Below, in pieces: positions 53,299 to 61,336 of a stretch of DNA of 64,000 nt; position 1 is the first letter of the stretch, and the number at the start of each line of letters is the position of its first letter. The notes below the pieces were generated by a model that worked only from the letters and a program-made list of their open reading frames with translations, searched no databases and had not been told where the DNA came from. The stretch lies in assembly GCA_035555675.1 (NCBI GenBank), contig DATMGH010000184.1, forward strand, positions 1 to 64,000. Reading direction: 5' to 3'. The translations under genes and the position numbers were made by a program. The DNA is from Solirubrobacter sp035555675. GTDB lineage: Bacteria; Actinomycetota; Thermoleophilia; Solirubrobacterales; Solirubrobacteraceae.

Positions 53299-53901
53299 TC
53301 AGGCGACGACGCCGGCGACCGCCATGGCCGCCAGCTCGCGCACGATGTCGTCCGGGCGCAGGTCGCCGTCGGCGCGGTACCAGATCGCGAGCCAGTTGAC
53401 CATGCCGAGGATCGCGAAGGCGCTCAGGCGCACGTCGACGCCGTCCCGCAGGCGGCCCGTGGCCTGCCCGCGCTCGAGCAGCCCGCGCAGCTCGGCCTCG
53501 TAGCTGTCCCGCGAGCGCAGCACGTCGCGCCGGCGGGCGGCCGAGATCGACTCGAAGTCCTGCAGGTAGACGCGCGTCGCCAGCTGGTGCTCGATCGCGA
53601 CACGCGCGTGGTCGGCCACGAACACGTGCAGCGCCTCGACCGGATCCTCGACGTCGCGCCAGCGCACGTTGGAGGCGAGCGTCGCCTCGTGCGCGCGCTC
53701 GATCACGGCCACCAGGAGATCCTCCTTGGTCTCGATCCAGTGGTAGAGGCTGCCCTTCTGCATGCCGATGGCTTCCGCGAGGTCCTGGAGCGACGCGCCG
53801 TCGTAGCCCTTGCGGGCGAACACCTCGGCCGCTCGCTGCAGCATCTCGTCGGGCAGGCCTTCGCCGCGCCTGCGGCGGTTGGGGGAGCTGGTACGCGGCA
53901 T
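53299..53901 (-). CDS. TetR-family transcriptional regulator 1
   Basis: A 200-residue TetR regulator: helix-turn-helix at about 20-65 (RAAEVFARKGYDGASLQDLA, IGMQKGSLYHWI, TKEDLL) and a helical ligand domain typical of acyl-CoA-responsive regulators. Its recognition helix is nearly the same as that of TetR regulator 2 at 58312-58935, so both may bind the CTACCAA-type operators. It lies upstream of the acyl-CoA synthetase operon on the same strand. A separate inverted repeat sits before its own start. Confidence 0.88.
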   Translation of the reverse strand: MPRTSSPNRRRRGEGLPDEMLQRAAEVFARKGYDGASLQDLAEAIGMQKGSLYHWIETKEDLLVAVIERAHEATLASNVRWRDVEDPVEALHVFVADHARVAIEHQLATRVYLQDFESISAARRRDVLRSRDSYEAELRGLLERGQATGRLRDGVDVRLSAFAILGMVNWLAIWYRADGDLRPDDIVRELAAMAVAGVVA

Positions 53902-53918
53902 CGTTCAGCGCAGCGTAC

Positions 53919-53935
53919 CTTCACCGTGTGTGAAG
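53919..53935. promoter_or_regulatory. Inverted repeat upstream of TetR regulator 1
   Basis: CTTCAC-CGTGT-GTGAAG has perfect 6-base arms and lies about 18 bases before the regulator start, next to a TACGCT -10-like element. It differs from the CTACCAA sites and may be a private operator. It overlaps the 3' end of the upstream crotonase gene. Confidence 0.4.
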
Positions 53936-54619
53936 ACGCTCCGCCCGTTCCGCGGCGTGCGGTGAGAGCTCGTCCTGCAGCTTGAGCAGGCGTGTGAGCC
54001 GCGTGAGGATCGGGCGCGGCCGCGCGGCCAGCGCGTCCACGACGCGCGCGGTCGTCGCGGCGAGCTCGTCGTCGTCGACCACCAGGTCCAGGAGCCCGGC
54101 GGCCCTGGCCGCGCCGGCGTCGAGGTCGCGGCCCAGCAGCAGCAGGCCGCCGGCGGTCTGCGGGCCGGCGAGCCGCGTCAGCGTCTGCGTTCCGCACGCG
54201 GCGGGGAGCAGGCCGAGCTGGGCCTCGGGCATGCGCAGCCGGGTGCTGCGGGCGGCGATCCGCAGCGTCGCGAGCAGCGCGAGCTCGAGGCCGGAGCCGA
54301 TGGCGTGGCCGTGGAGCACGGCGATCACGGGCACCGGGATCGCCCGCAGCGTGCCCCACACGTCCCGGGCGAAGCGGATCCGGCGCGCCTCGAACGGGCT
54401 CGGCGCCGTGCCGAACTCGTCGAGGTCCGCGCCCGCGCAGAACGACCGTCCCTCCGCGCGGATCACGACCACGCGCAGCTCGTCGTCGTCGCGGCAGTGG
54501 GAGAAGACCTCGTGCAGCTCGTCGCGCATCCGCGTCGAGTACGCGTTGTGGACCTCGGGGCGGTCGAGCACGACGGTCGCGACGGGCCCCTCGACCTCGA
54601 AGCGGATCGTGTCCCTCAC
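53921..54619 (-). CDS. Enoyl-CoA hydratase/isomerase-family protein
   Basis: A 232-residue crotonase with RPEVHNAYSTRMRDELHEVF near 20, the oxyanion hole SFCAGADLDEFG near 59 and HGHAIGSGLELALLATLRIA near 97-116, and acidic MPEAQLGLLPAACG near 124. The GTG start overlaps the CoA-transferase stop (GTGA). It is last in the four-gene operon thiolase-degenerate crotonase-CoA-transferase-crotonase. Substrate specificity is unknown. Confidence 0.87.
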   Translation of the reverse strand: MRDTIRFEVEGPVATVVLDRPEVHNAYSTRMRDELHEVFSHCRDDDELRVVVIRAEGRSFCAGADLDEFGTAPSPFEARRIRFARDVWGTLRAIPVPVIAVLHGHAIGSGLELALLATLRIAARSTRLRMPEAQLGLLPAACGTQTLTRLAGPQTAGGLLLLGRDLDAGAARAAGLLDLVVDDDELAATTARVVDALAARPRPILTRLTRLLKLQDELSPHAAERAERLHTR

Positions 54620-55692
54620 CGCAGCGCCCCGGCGACGTCCTCGATCTGCCCGACCGTGCGGGCGCGCGGCCCGCACAGCGCCGCGACCGCCTGCAGCGCC
54701 GCCGTCGCGCCGGACAGCGCGTCGGTGAACGGGAGCGGCGCGCACGCGTCCTCGAGCCCGAGGCCGCCGGCGAGCTCCACCAGCGATCCCAGCGCCCGGT
54801 CGTCGGGCCGCTCGCGCGAGGCCGGCATCCGCACGAGCGCCGCCCCGGTATGAAGGATCCGCTCCGGCGGCAGGCCGAGGTTGCCCAGCACGCGTCCGGT
54901 GAAGTTCTCGATCACGATCGTCTCCGGTCCGAGCAGCGCCTCCAAGCGCGCGCGCTCGGCGTCGCGCCGCAGATCGAGCGCCAGCATCCGCTTGCCGGCG
55001 TTGAGGGCCAGGAAGTGCGACCGCGGCCCGCGCCGCGCGCCGTCGGGCCGCGACGGCGCCTCGACCTTCACGACCTCCGCCCCGAGCTCCCGCAGCAGCT
55101 GCGCGGCCAGCGGCGCCGCCCACAGTCCGCCCAGCTCCACCACGCGCACCCCGCGCAGCGAGATTCGAGCGCCGGCCGGCGCCAGGCTCGGGGGACGGCG
55201 CATCGGCCCGGCGGCGACGAGCTGCGCGGGGAGCCCCCACGCCTGCAGCTCGTCGCGGGCGGCCGCCGGTTCGCGGCCGGCGGCCCAGGCGGCGAGCGGA
55301 CGGTCGCCGGTCGCGGCCGCCAGCAGCTCGCGATGCAGCGGCGTCGGGGTCTGCACGGCCAGGCGGCCGGCGATCGTGACGCCGCGGCGGGCGTCGCCCA
55401 GCACGCGCAGCGGGGCGAGGAAGCGGCGCTCGAGGACGCCCGCGCCGTCGAGCTCGAGGCGCCGCTCCGGCGCGGCCGCGGCCGCGAGCGCGTGCTGGAG
55501 CGCGAGCGCGCGCTCGGCCACGCGCGTCCAGAGATCGGCGGCGCCGCGGCGGCCGTCGGCGCGGGCGAGCGCGCCGACCGCCGCGTCGAGGCCGCGGGTG
55601 TCGGTCTGCACGCGCGCGGCCAGCCCCGGGTCGAGCCCGACGGCCTCCAGCGCCGCGCTAGCGGCCCTCGAAACGCGGGCTGCGGCGCGCAC
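54616..55692 (-). CDS. Class III CoA-transferase (CaiB/BaiF)-related protein with unusual domain order
   Basis: A 358-residue protein. The characteristic N-terminal Rossmann segment of CaiB proteins (LRGVRVVELGGLWAAPLAAQ, RELGAEVVKVEAP) begins only at residue 179, and the candidate catalytic Asp is Asp324 in PFTDALSGATA; the chain ends soon after the GQIEDV segment. Residues 1-170 precede it and may correspond to the second half of a normal CaiB chain or to an unrelated helical domain. The usual order and length (about 400) are therefore altered. It overlaps the degenerate crotonase gene by 35 bp and the next crotonase by 4 bp. Confidence 0.72.
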   Translation of the reverse strand: MRAAARVSRAASAALEAVGLDPGLAARVQTDTRGLDAAVGALARADGRRGAADLWTRVAERALALQHALAAAAAPERRLELDGAGVLERRFLAPLRVLGDARRGVTIAGRLAVQTPTPLHRELLAAATGDRPLAAWAAGREPAAARDELQAWGLPAQLVAAGPMRRPPSLAPAGARISLRGVRVVELGGLWAAPLAAQLLRELGAEVVKVEAPSRPDGARRGPRSHFLALNAGKRMLALDLRRDAERARLEALLGPETIVIENFTGRVLGNLGLPPERILHTGAALVRMPASRERPDDRALGSLVELAGGLGLEDACAPLPFTDALSGATAALQAVAALCGPRARTVGQIEDVAGALR

Positions 55693-56311
55693 GGAAGGCC
55701 TCCAGGCCCTCGGCTCGATCGGCGGTGTCCAGCAGCAGGCAGGCCAGGTCGGCCTCGATCGCCGCGCCCGCGCTCAGGGGCAGCTCCGCGGCCGACCGGA
55801 TCAGGCTCGCGAGCGCTTCGAGCGCCAGCGGCCCGCGCGCGGCCACCTGCTCGAGCGCCACCGCCGCCGCCGGCAGCGCGTCGTCGACGACGGTCATGAA
55901 GCGCTCGACCTCCGCGCCCGCCCGCACCGTCTCGCCCAGCAGCAGCATCCGCGTCGCGAGGCTCGTCCCGGCGAGGCGCAGCAGCCGCTGGCCGCCGCCG
56001 CACGGCAGCCAGCCCGTCAGCGTCGCCGGGAGCCCGACCTCGACGCCCCGGCGCACGAATCGCAGGTCGCAGGCCAGCGCGACCTCGAGCCCGGTGTTCA
56101 GCAGCGGCTCGTCGCTGGCCGCCAGCACCGGCTGGGGGTGCGCCCGCAGCGCGTCGCAGGTCGCGGCCACGAGCCGCCGCAGCGCCCGGTCCTCGACCGC
56201 GGCCAGCGCGGCGAGCCCGGTGATGAGCAGCGGCTCCCCCGCCTCCAGCGCGTCCTGCACGGCCAAGAGCCCGCGCGCCGCGTCGCCTTCGGGGATGCGC
56301 AGCGCGGTCAC
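55658..56311 (-). CDS. Degenerate crotonase-family protein
   Basis: A 217-residue protein of the enoyl-CoA hydratase superfamily. The second oxyanion region is visible as NTGLEVALACDLRFV near 91-105 and VGLPATLTGWLPCGGGQRLLRLAG near 109-132, and the tail AFRARRSPRFEGR is typical. The first motif (AGADL) and its surroundings are missing, replaced by an Ala/Leu-rich stretch, so normal hydratase activity is doubtful. The GTG start overlaps the thiolase stop by 4 bp. Confidence 0.72.
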   Translation of the reverse strand: MTALRIPEGDAARGLLAVQDALEAGEPLLITGLAALAAVEDRALRRLVAATCDALRAHPQPVLAASDEPLLNTGLEVALACDLRFVRRGVEVGLPATLTGWLPCGGGQRLLRLAGTSLATRMLLLGETVRAGAEVERFMTVVDDALPAAAVALEQVAARGPLALEALASLIRSAAELPLSAGAAIEADLACLLLDTADRAEGLEAFRARRSPRFEGR

Positions 56312-57486
56312 GGAGCCCCGAGCAGGAGGGCGATGCCCTGGCCGCCGCCGATGCAGAGCGTGACCAGGCCGTACCGGTGGCCGGCGCGCTCCATCTCGGC
56401 GACGCACTTGGCGGTGATCGCCGCGCCGGTCGCGCCGATCGGGTGGCCGAGCGCGATCGCGCCGCCGTTCGGGTTGACCTTCTCGGGATCCAGGCCCAGC
56501 TCGTCGATCACGGCCAGGGCCTGCGCGGCGAAGGCTTCGTTGAGCTCGATGACGCCGATGTCGTCGAGCGCCACGCCGGCGCGCTCGAGCACCTTCCGCA
56601 CCGCGGGGACCGGGCCGATGCCCATGTAGGCGGGGTCGACGCCGCACGTCGCGTAGGCGAGGACGCGCGCCTTGACGGGCGTGCCGAGCGCTTCGGCGCG
56701 CTCCGGCGCGAGCAGGACGACGGCGGCGCCCGCGTCGTTCATGCCGGACGCGTTGCCGGCGGTGACGGTGCCGCCCGGCTTGAACGCCGGCTTGAGCTTG
56801 GCGAGCGCGTCGAGCGCGACGTCCTCGCGGATGTGCTCGTCGGCGTCGACGGTCACGGCGCCGCGCCTGGCGGGCACCTCGATCGGCACGATCTGATCGG
56901 CGAAGCGGCCCGCGGCGCGCGCGGCGGCCGCGCGGCGGTGCGATTCGAGGGCGAACGCGTCCTGGCGCTCGCGCGAGATCGCGCCGCGCTCGGCGAGGTT
57001 CTCGGCGGTCACGCCCATGTGCACGTCGTGGAAGGGATCGGTGAGCACGCCGACCACCGCGTCGACCAGCGCGGTCTCCCCCATGCGCGCGCCCCAGCGG
57101 ACCGACGGCGCCCAGTACGGCCCGCGGCTCATCGACTCGGCGCCGCCGGCCAGGGCGACCTCGGCGTCGCCGACCTGGATCGCCTGCACGGCGGAGACGA
57201 TCGCCTGCACGCCGGTCCCGCACAGGCGGTTGACGGTGTAGGCCGGCGTCTCCTTCGGGACCGCCGCCTTCATCGCCACCACGCGCGCCATGTACATGTC
57301 CTCGGGCGCGGTGTGGATGACGTTGCCGAAGACGACGTGGTCGACCCGCTCGGGCGGCACGCCCGCGCGGTCGAGGGCGGCGCGCGCCGCGTGGGCGCCG
57401 AGTTCGGTGGGGGCGACGTCGCGCAGCGACCGGCCGTAGGAGCCGATCGGCGTGCGCACGGCCGAGGCGATCACAGCGAGCGTCAC
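56308..57486 (-). CDS. Acetyl-CoA C-acyltransferase (thiolase)
   Basis: A 392-residue thiolase with all catalytic elements: the acyl-accepting Cys89 in VNRLCGTGVQ, ELNEAFAAQAL near 332, the His in ALGHPIGATGA near 345 and the proton-donating Cys in TLCIGGGQGIAL near the C-terminus. It cleaves 3-ketoacyl-CoA to acetyl- or propionyl-CoA plus the shortened chain. The GTG at 57486 is used because TATCCT lies 7 bases upstream; an ATG 21 bases earlier falls over that element. It is first in its operon, downstream of operator site 6. Confidence 0.93.
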   Translation of the reverse strand: MTLAVIASAVRTPIGSYGRSLRDVAPTELGAHAARAALDRAGVPPERVDHVVFGNVIHTAPEDMYMARVVAMKAAVPKETPAYTVNRLCGTGVQAIVSAVQAIQVGDAEVALAGGAESMSRGPYWAPSVRWGARMGETALVDAVVGVLTDPFHDVHMGVTAENLAERGAISRERQDAFALESHRRAAAARAAGRFADQIVPIEVPARRGAVTVDADEHIREDVALDALAKLKPAFKPGGTVTAGNASGMNDAGAAVVLLAPERAEALGTPVKARVLAYATCGVDPAYMGIGPVPAVRKVLERAGVALDDIGVIELNEAFAAQALAVIDELGLDPEKVNPNGGAIALGHPIGATGAAITAKCVAEMERAGHRYGLVTLCIGGGQGIALLLGAP

Positions 57487-57493
57487 GGGCCCG

Positions 57494-57522
57494 AGGATAC
57501 CTACCAAACGGACGGTTGGCTA
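57494..57522 (-). promoter_or_regulatory. TetR-type operator site 6 with expanded spacer at the thiolase promoter
   Basis: The left half CTACCAA (57501-57507) is followed by ACGG twice (57508-57515) and then TTGG (57516-57519), so the two half-sites are four bases further apart than in the other sites. The minus-strand -10 TATCCT is at 57499-57494. The region also contains the stop codon of the thioesterase gene. Confidence 0.55.
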
Positions 57523-58311
57523 GTCGGGGAAGCGCACGCCGGCCAGCTGCGTGGCCTGCGCGATCAGGGCGCCGGAGGCGTCCCACACCTCGCAGGTCTC
57601 GTCGACGACGCCGTGCCGGACCAGGCGGGCGTGCTGGCGGACCCGCCACGGACCGGGCGCGGCCAGGGCGCGCAGGTAGGCGGTCAGCTCGAGGGTGGGC
57701 ACCCAGCCACGCGAGCCGAGCTCCAGCGTGACCGCGGGGAGACAGTCGACGGCGACGAGCGCCAGCAGCGGGTCGTCGGTGGCCGGGACCATCCAGGCCC
57801 GGGACTCCGGGTCGCCGCTCGGCGCGCGCCGGGCCCAGCCCAGCGTCGCCGGGTCGGCGTGCAGCTCGACCGCGTCCCAGAGGCCCATCGGCTGGCGCTC
57901 CGAGCGGCGGACCGGCAGGCGGACGCACTCGGCGAGCGCGGGCAGGGCGACCGGCGGCGCGCCGGAGAAGCGCGCCGGCGCGTCGTCGAAGCGACCGAGT
58001 GTCAGGAGCGCGTGCACGAGCGCGCGCCCGTCCTGCACCAGCAGCGCGCGCACCTGGCTGGCGAAGCGCCCCGCGCGCAGCATTTCGACCGACACCGAGG
58101 CCGGTCCGCACGCCGGCGCCCCGAGGAAGTGCGCCGAGGCCGCCAGCACGTGGCGCTGACCGGACTGGGCCGCGAGCCCCGCTCGCGCCAGCAGCGCCAG
58201 CAGGTAGCCGCCGTTGGGCCGGTCCCCCACCGTCCACGCGTCGTCCAGCGTGACGGCGAACTCGCCGTCACGCATCGCCGTGACCGCCGTGGCCTCGGAG
58301 AAGCCCGCCAC
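57520..58311 (-). CDS. TesB-like double-hotdog acyl-CoA thioesterase
   Basis: A 263-residue protein with two hotdog halves (about 15-115 and 140-260): DAWTVGDRPNGGYLLALLARA near 24-44 and the C-terminal WVPTLELTAYLRALAAPGPW near 200-219 are characteristic of the 4HBT_3/TesB-like family. It would hydrolyse acyl-CoA thioesters and so relieve CoA trapping. The GTG start directly abuts the stop of TetR regulator 2, forming a regulator-thioesterase unit. Confidence 0.85.
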   Translation of the reverse strand: MAGFSEATAVTAMRDGEFAVTLDDAWTVGDRPNGGYLLALLARAGLAAQSGQRHVLAASAHFLGAPACGPASVSVEMLRAGRFASQVRALLVQDGRALVHALLTLGRFDDAPARFSGAPPVALPALAECVRLPVRRSERQPMGLWDAVELHADPATLGWARRAPSGDPESRAWMVPATDDPLLALVAVDCLPAVTLELGSRGWVPTLELTAYLRALAAPGPWRVRQHARLVRHGVVDETCEVWDASGALIAQATQLAGVRFPD

Positions 58312-58935
58312 TCAGACCGGCGGCGGCTCGGCGGTGAGGCTGGCGAGCGCCTGGTCGGCGAGCGAGCGCGCGATCGTGTCCGGCGACAGCGCGCCCGACG
58401 GCCGGTACCACTGGTAGAGCCAGTTGATCATCCCGAAGATGGCGAACGTCGCCAGGCGCGGGTTGAGCTTGGGGTTGACCGTGCCCTCGGCCTGCGCCTG
58501 CTCGATCAGCGAGCGCAGCGCGCTCTCGTACTCGTCGCGCGCGGTCATGATCTCGTCCCGCCGCGCCCGGCTCAGCGCCCGCGCGTCGCGGAAGTAGATC
58601 GACGTGGAGCGCCCGTGCTTCATCGACACGCGCGCGTGGTCTTCGATGAAGACCCGCAGGCGCGCGAGCGCGTCGCCCTCGATCGTCCGCCAGCGGGAGT
58701 TGCCCTTCAGCGTGCGGTCGTGCGTGTCCTTGATGATGGCGAAGAGCAGGTCTTCCTTGGTGTCGATGTAGTGGTAGAGGCTGCCCTTCTGGATGCCGAC
58801 GGCGTCCGCGATGTCCTGCAGCGAGGTGGCGTCGTAGCCCTTGCGCCGGAAGATGTCCGCGGCGGCCTTGAGCACCTGCTGCTGGCGACCGGATCCGGTC
58901 GCTGCGGAGGTGGCTGTGTTTCGCGCTGCACGCAT
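58312..58935 (-). CDS. TetR-family transcriptional regulator 2
   Basis: A 207-residue TetR protein: helix-turn-helix at about 22-68 (AADIFRRKGYDATSLQDIA, VGIQKGSLYHYI, DTKEDLL) and a C-terminal helical ligand domain. The recognition region is almost identical to that of TetR regulator 1. The ATG at 58935 has GTGAGGG upstream; an in-frame ATG at 59004 would lie in the divergent promoter. Operator site 7 is 72 bp upstream, shared with the divergent acyl-CoA synthetase. It probably represses the acyl-CoA regulon and is released by an acyl-CoA. Confidence 0.88.
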   Translation of the reverse strand: MRAARNTATSAATGSGRQQQVLKAAADIFRRKGYDATSLQDIADAVGIQKGSLYHYIDTKEDLLFAIIKDTHDRTLKGNSRWRTIEGDALARLRVFIEDHARVSMKHGRSTSIYFRDARALSRARRDEIMTARDEYESALRSLIEQAQAEGTVNPKLNPRLATFAIFGMINWLYQWYRPSGALSPDTIARSLADQALASLTAEPPPV

Positions 58936-58980
58936 CTGGCCCTCACTGGCTACGTTTCCATACCGATCGGCGGAGCGGGC

Positions 58981-59025
58981 TTGACAGCGCTCCAGGCGCT
59001 CCATAACCTACCAAACGGTTGGTCA
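58981..59025 (+). promoter_or_regulatory. Promoter plus TetR-type operator site 7
   Basis: TTGACA (58981-58986), 17 bases and TAACCT (59004-59009) merge with CTACCAAACGGTTGGTCA (59008-59025). The TTG start of the synthetase at 59019 lies inside the operator, so the transcript would be almost leaderless. Confidence 0.72.
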
Positions 59026-60578
59026 CTCCGCTCGACACCTCGGCCCTGCCCTGGGCGCCGACGCGCGAGCGCCCGCGCACCCTCGCGGACGTCGCCGCCG
59101 TTGGAGCCCGCGAGTTCGCGGACGCGATCGCGATCACCGACGGCGAGCGCCGCATCTCCTACGCCGAGCTGGAGGCCGGCGTGGCGCGCGTCGCCGCCGC
59201 GCTGCACGTCGAGCCCGGCGACCGGGTGGCGCTGCTGTGCGCCAACCGGGCCGAGTTCTGGTTCGGCTACCTCGGGATCGCGCGCGCCGGCGCGGTCTCC
59301 GTTCCGCTCGGCACCCGCCTGAGCGTCTCCGAGCTGGCGTTCCTGATCGACCACGCCGAGTGCCGCGCGCTGCTGCACGGCGCCGAGCACGCGGACGTGG
59401 CCCGCGCCCTCGCCGGCGCGGTGGAGCGCCTGGACCTCGACGCGCTCCCGGACGGCGGCGAGGCGCCCACCGCGGCGCCGGACCCCGCGAGCGACGCGGC
59501 GATCTTCTACACGTCCGGCACCACCGACAGTCCGAAGGGCGTCAGGCTCACGCACGAGGGGATTCTCCACTGCGCCACGGTCTGTGGCAACGCGTTCGAG
59601 ATCACCGGCGACGACGTGGCGCTCGCGCTGCTGCCGCTCTACCACACGTCGACGCACTTCATCGCGCTGCCCACGCTGATGGCGGGCGGCACCGTCGTGG
59701 TCCACGAGGGCTTCAACGCCGACGCGGCGTTCGCGCTGCTCGAGCGCCACGGCGTCACGCTCTTCCCCACGGTCAGCGCGGTCGCGACGCTGATGGCCAA
59801 GCACGCGGAGCGCACGCGGCGCGAGGGCGGGCTGGAGCATCTGCGGATGGTCTACTTCGGCGGCGCCGGCGTGCCCGACTCGCTGCTCGCGAGCTGGGCC
59901 CGGTTCGCGCCCAGCACGGCGATCGCCAACGTCTTCGGCCTGACCGAGATGGGCCCCGCGGTGGCCGGCCACATCCCCACCAAGCATCCGCCCAAGCCGG
60001 GCACGGTCGGTCCGCCGTACGCCGGCATCGCCGTGCGCATCGACGGCGACCCCGGCCCGGGCGCGGTCGGCGAGATCCTCGTCCGCGGCCGCTCGATGAT
60101 GGCCGGCTACTGGCGCAACGAGGACGCGACCCGCGCGGCGCTGCGGGACGGGTGGCTGCACACGGGCGATCTCGGCTTCCTCGACGAGGACGGGTTCCTC
60201 TCCATCTCCGGCCGCCAGAAGCACATGCTCAAGCGCGGCGGCGAGAACGTCTTCCCGAACGAGGTCGAGGCGGTGATCATCCGCCACCCGGCCGTCAAGG
60301 AGGTGATCGTCGTCGGGGTCCCGGACGAGGTCATGGGCGAGCGCGTCGCCGCGCTGCTCTCTCCGCAGCCGGGCGCTCGGCTCGAGCCCGAGGAGGTCGT
60401 CGCGATCTGCGCCGAGCAGCTCGCCGAGTTCAAGGTCCCGGAGCTGGTCGCCGTGCTCGAGCCGGAGCTGCCCAAGAACAGCGTCGGCAAGGTCGACCTG
60501 CGGGGCCTGCACGCCAAGGCCCGCGACGCCGGCTTCGAGTTCCTGGAGTTCCGCCGCGGCCGGCCCGTCCGGCGATGA
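59019..60578 (+). CDS. AMP-forming acyl-CoA synthetase 2 (fatty/aryl type)
   Basis: A 519-residue adenylate-forming enzyme with the P-loop FYTSGTTDSPKGVRL near 165-179, NVFGLTEMGPAVAG near 306, WLHTGDLGFLDEDGFL near 379 and GGENVFPNEVEAVI near 408; the catalytic Lys is in LPKNSVGKVDLRG near 488. It activates a free carboxylic acid with ATP and CoA. The TTG start is the only plausible one upstream of the first conserved strand. It overlaps the alpha/beta hydrolase gene by 4 bp. Confidence 0.9.
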   Translation: MVTPLDTSALPWAPTRERPRTLADVAAVGAREFADAIAITDGERRISYAELEAGVARVAAALHVEPGDRVALLCANRAEFWFGYLGIARAGAVSVPLGTRLSVSELAFLIDHAECRALLHGAEHADVARALAGAVERLDLDALPDGGEAPTAAPDPASDAAIFYTSGTTDSPKGVRLTHEGILHCATVCGNAFEITGDDVALALLPLYHTSTHFIALPTLMAGGTVVVHEGFNADAAFALLERHGVTLFPTVSAVATLMAKHAERTRREGGLEHLRMVYFGGAGVPDSLLASWARFAPSTAIANVFGLTEMGPAVAGHIPTKHPPKPGTVGPPYAGIAVRIDGDPGPGAVGEILVRGRSMMAGYWRNEDATRAALRDGWLHTGDLGFLDEDGFLSISGRQKHMLKRGGENVFPNEVEAVIIRHPAVKEVIVVGVPDEVMGERVAALLSPQPGARLEPEEVVAICAEQLAEFKVPELVAVLEPELPKNSVGKVDLRGLHAKARDAGFEFLEFRRGRPVRR

Positions 60579-61336
60579 GGATCGCCGCCTCCGACGGCGT
60601 CGAGCTCGAGCTGCGCGACCTCGGGGGCGCGGGCCGGCCCGTGGTCTTTGCGCACGGGATCGGCTTCAACGGCGCGGTCTGGGGACCGGTCGCGCACGCC
60701 GTCCCCACGGTCCGGGCGTTCGCGCTCGACCTGCGCGGTCACGGCGCCAGCCGCGTCGAGCCCGAGCACCCCTTCTCCTGGGACGCGCTCGCCCGCGACA
60801 CCCGCGCCGCCGCCCAGGCCGTGCACCGGCTGACCGGCGAGCGCCCGGCCGGCGTCGGGCACTCCGGCGGCGCGGTCGCCCTGCTGCTGGCCGCGAGTGA
60901 GTACCGCGCGCTGCTGCTCTACGAGCCCCCGGGCGCCGACGGCGCGCCGCCCGAGCGCGTGCAGGCGCTCGCCGCCGCCGCGCAGCGCCGGCGCGACTGG
61001 TTCCCGAGCCACGACGCCGCCGAGCAGACGCTGGCGCTGCGCGAGCCGCTGAAGTCCTTCGACCCCCGCGTCCGCCGCGCCTACGTCGAGGCGGGCTTCG
61101 GCCCAGGTCCCGCCGGCACGGTGAAGCTCGCGTGCCGCCCGGAGGACGAGGCGCGCCTGTACCGGATGGGGCAGGCGCCCGACGCGCCGGTGCCCTGCCC
61201 GGTGATCCGCCTCGAAGGCGAGCTGAGCGAGCCCTGGCGCCGGCGGCCCGGTTCGGAGATCTTCCCGGGCTCAGGCCACTACGGGCCGCTGGAAGCGCCG
61301 GAGGCGTTCGCCGCACGGCTCGCCGCCTTCGTCTGA
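60575..61336 (+). CDS. Alpha/beta-hydrolase-fold protein
   Basis: A 253-residue alpha/beta hydrolase: oxyanion segment VVFAHGIGFNGAVWG near 23-37, ALDLRGHGASR near 49, the nucleophile Ser in GVGHSGGAVALLLA near 91-104 and the final His in FPGSGHYGPLEAPEAF near 230. A short cap lies between strands 6 and 7. It may open a lactone or ester to give the acid used by the upstream synthetase. Its 3' end overlaps the convergent LLM gene by 58 bp. Confidence 0.86.
   Translation: MRIAASDGVELELRDLGGAGRPVVFAHGIGFNGAVWGPVAHAVPTVRAFALDLRGHGASRVEPEHPFSWDALARDTRAAAQAVHRLTGERPAGVGHSGGAVALLLAASEYRALLLYEPPGADGAPPERVQALAAAAQRRRDWFPSHDAAEQTLALREPLKSFDPRVRRAYVEAGFGPGPAGTVKLACRPEDEARLYRMGQAPDAPVPCPVIRLEGELSEPWRRRPGSEIFPGSGHYGPLEAPEAFAARLAAFV

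Noticed and set aside
56377..59322. A 980-codon plus-strand open frame across the thiolase, thioesterase and TetR genes.
   Set aside because: Same composition artefact; the minus-strand genes show complete catalytic motifs and coupled starts.
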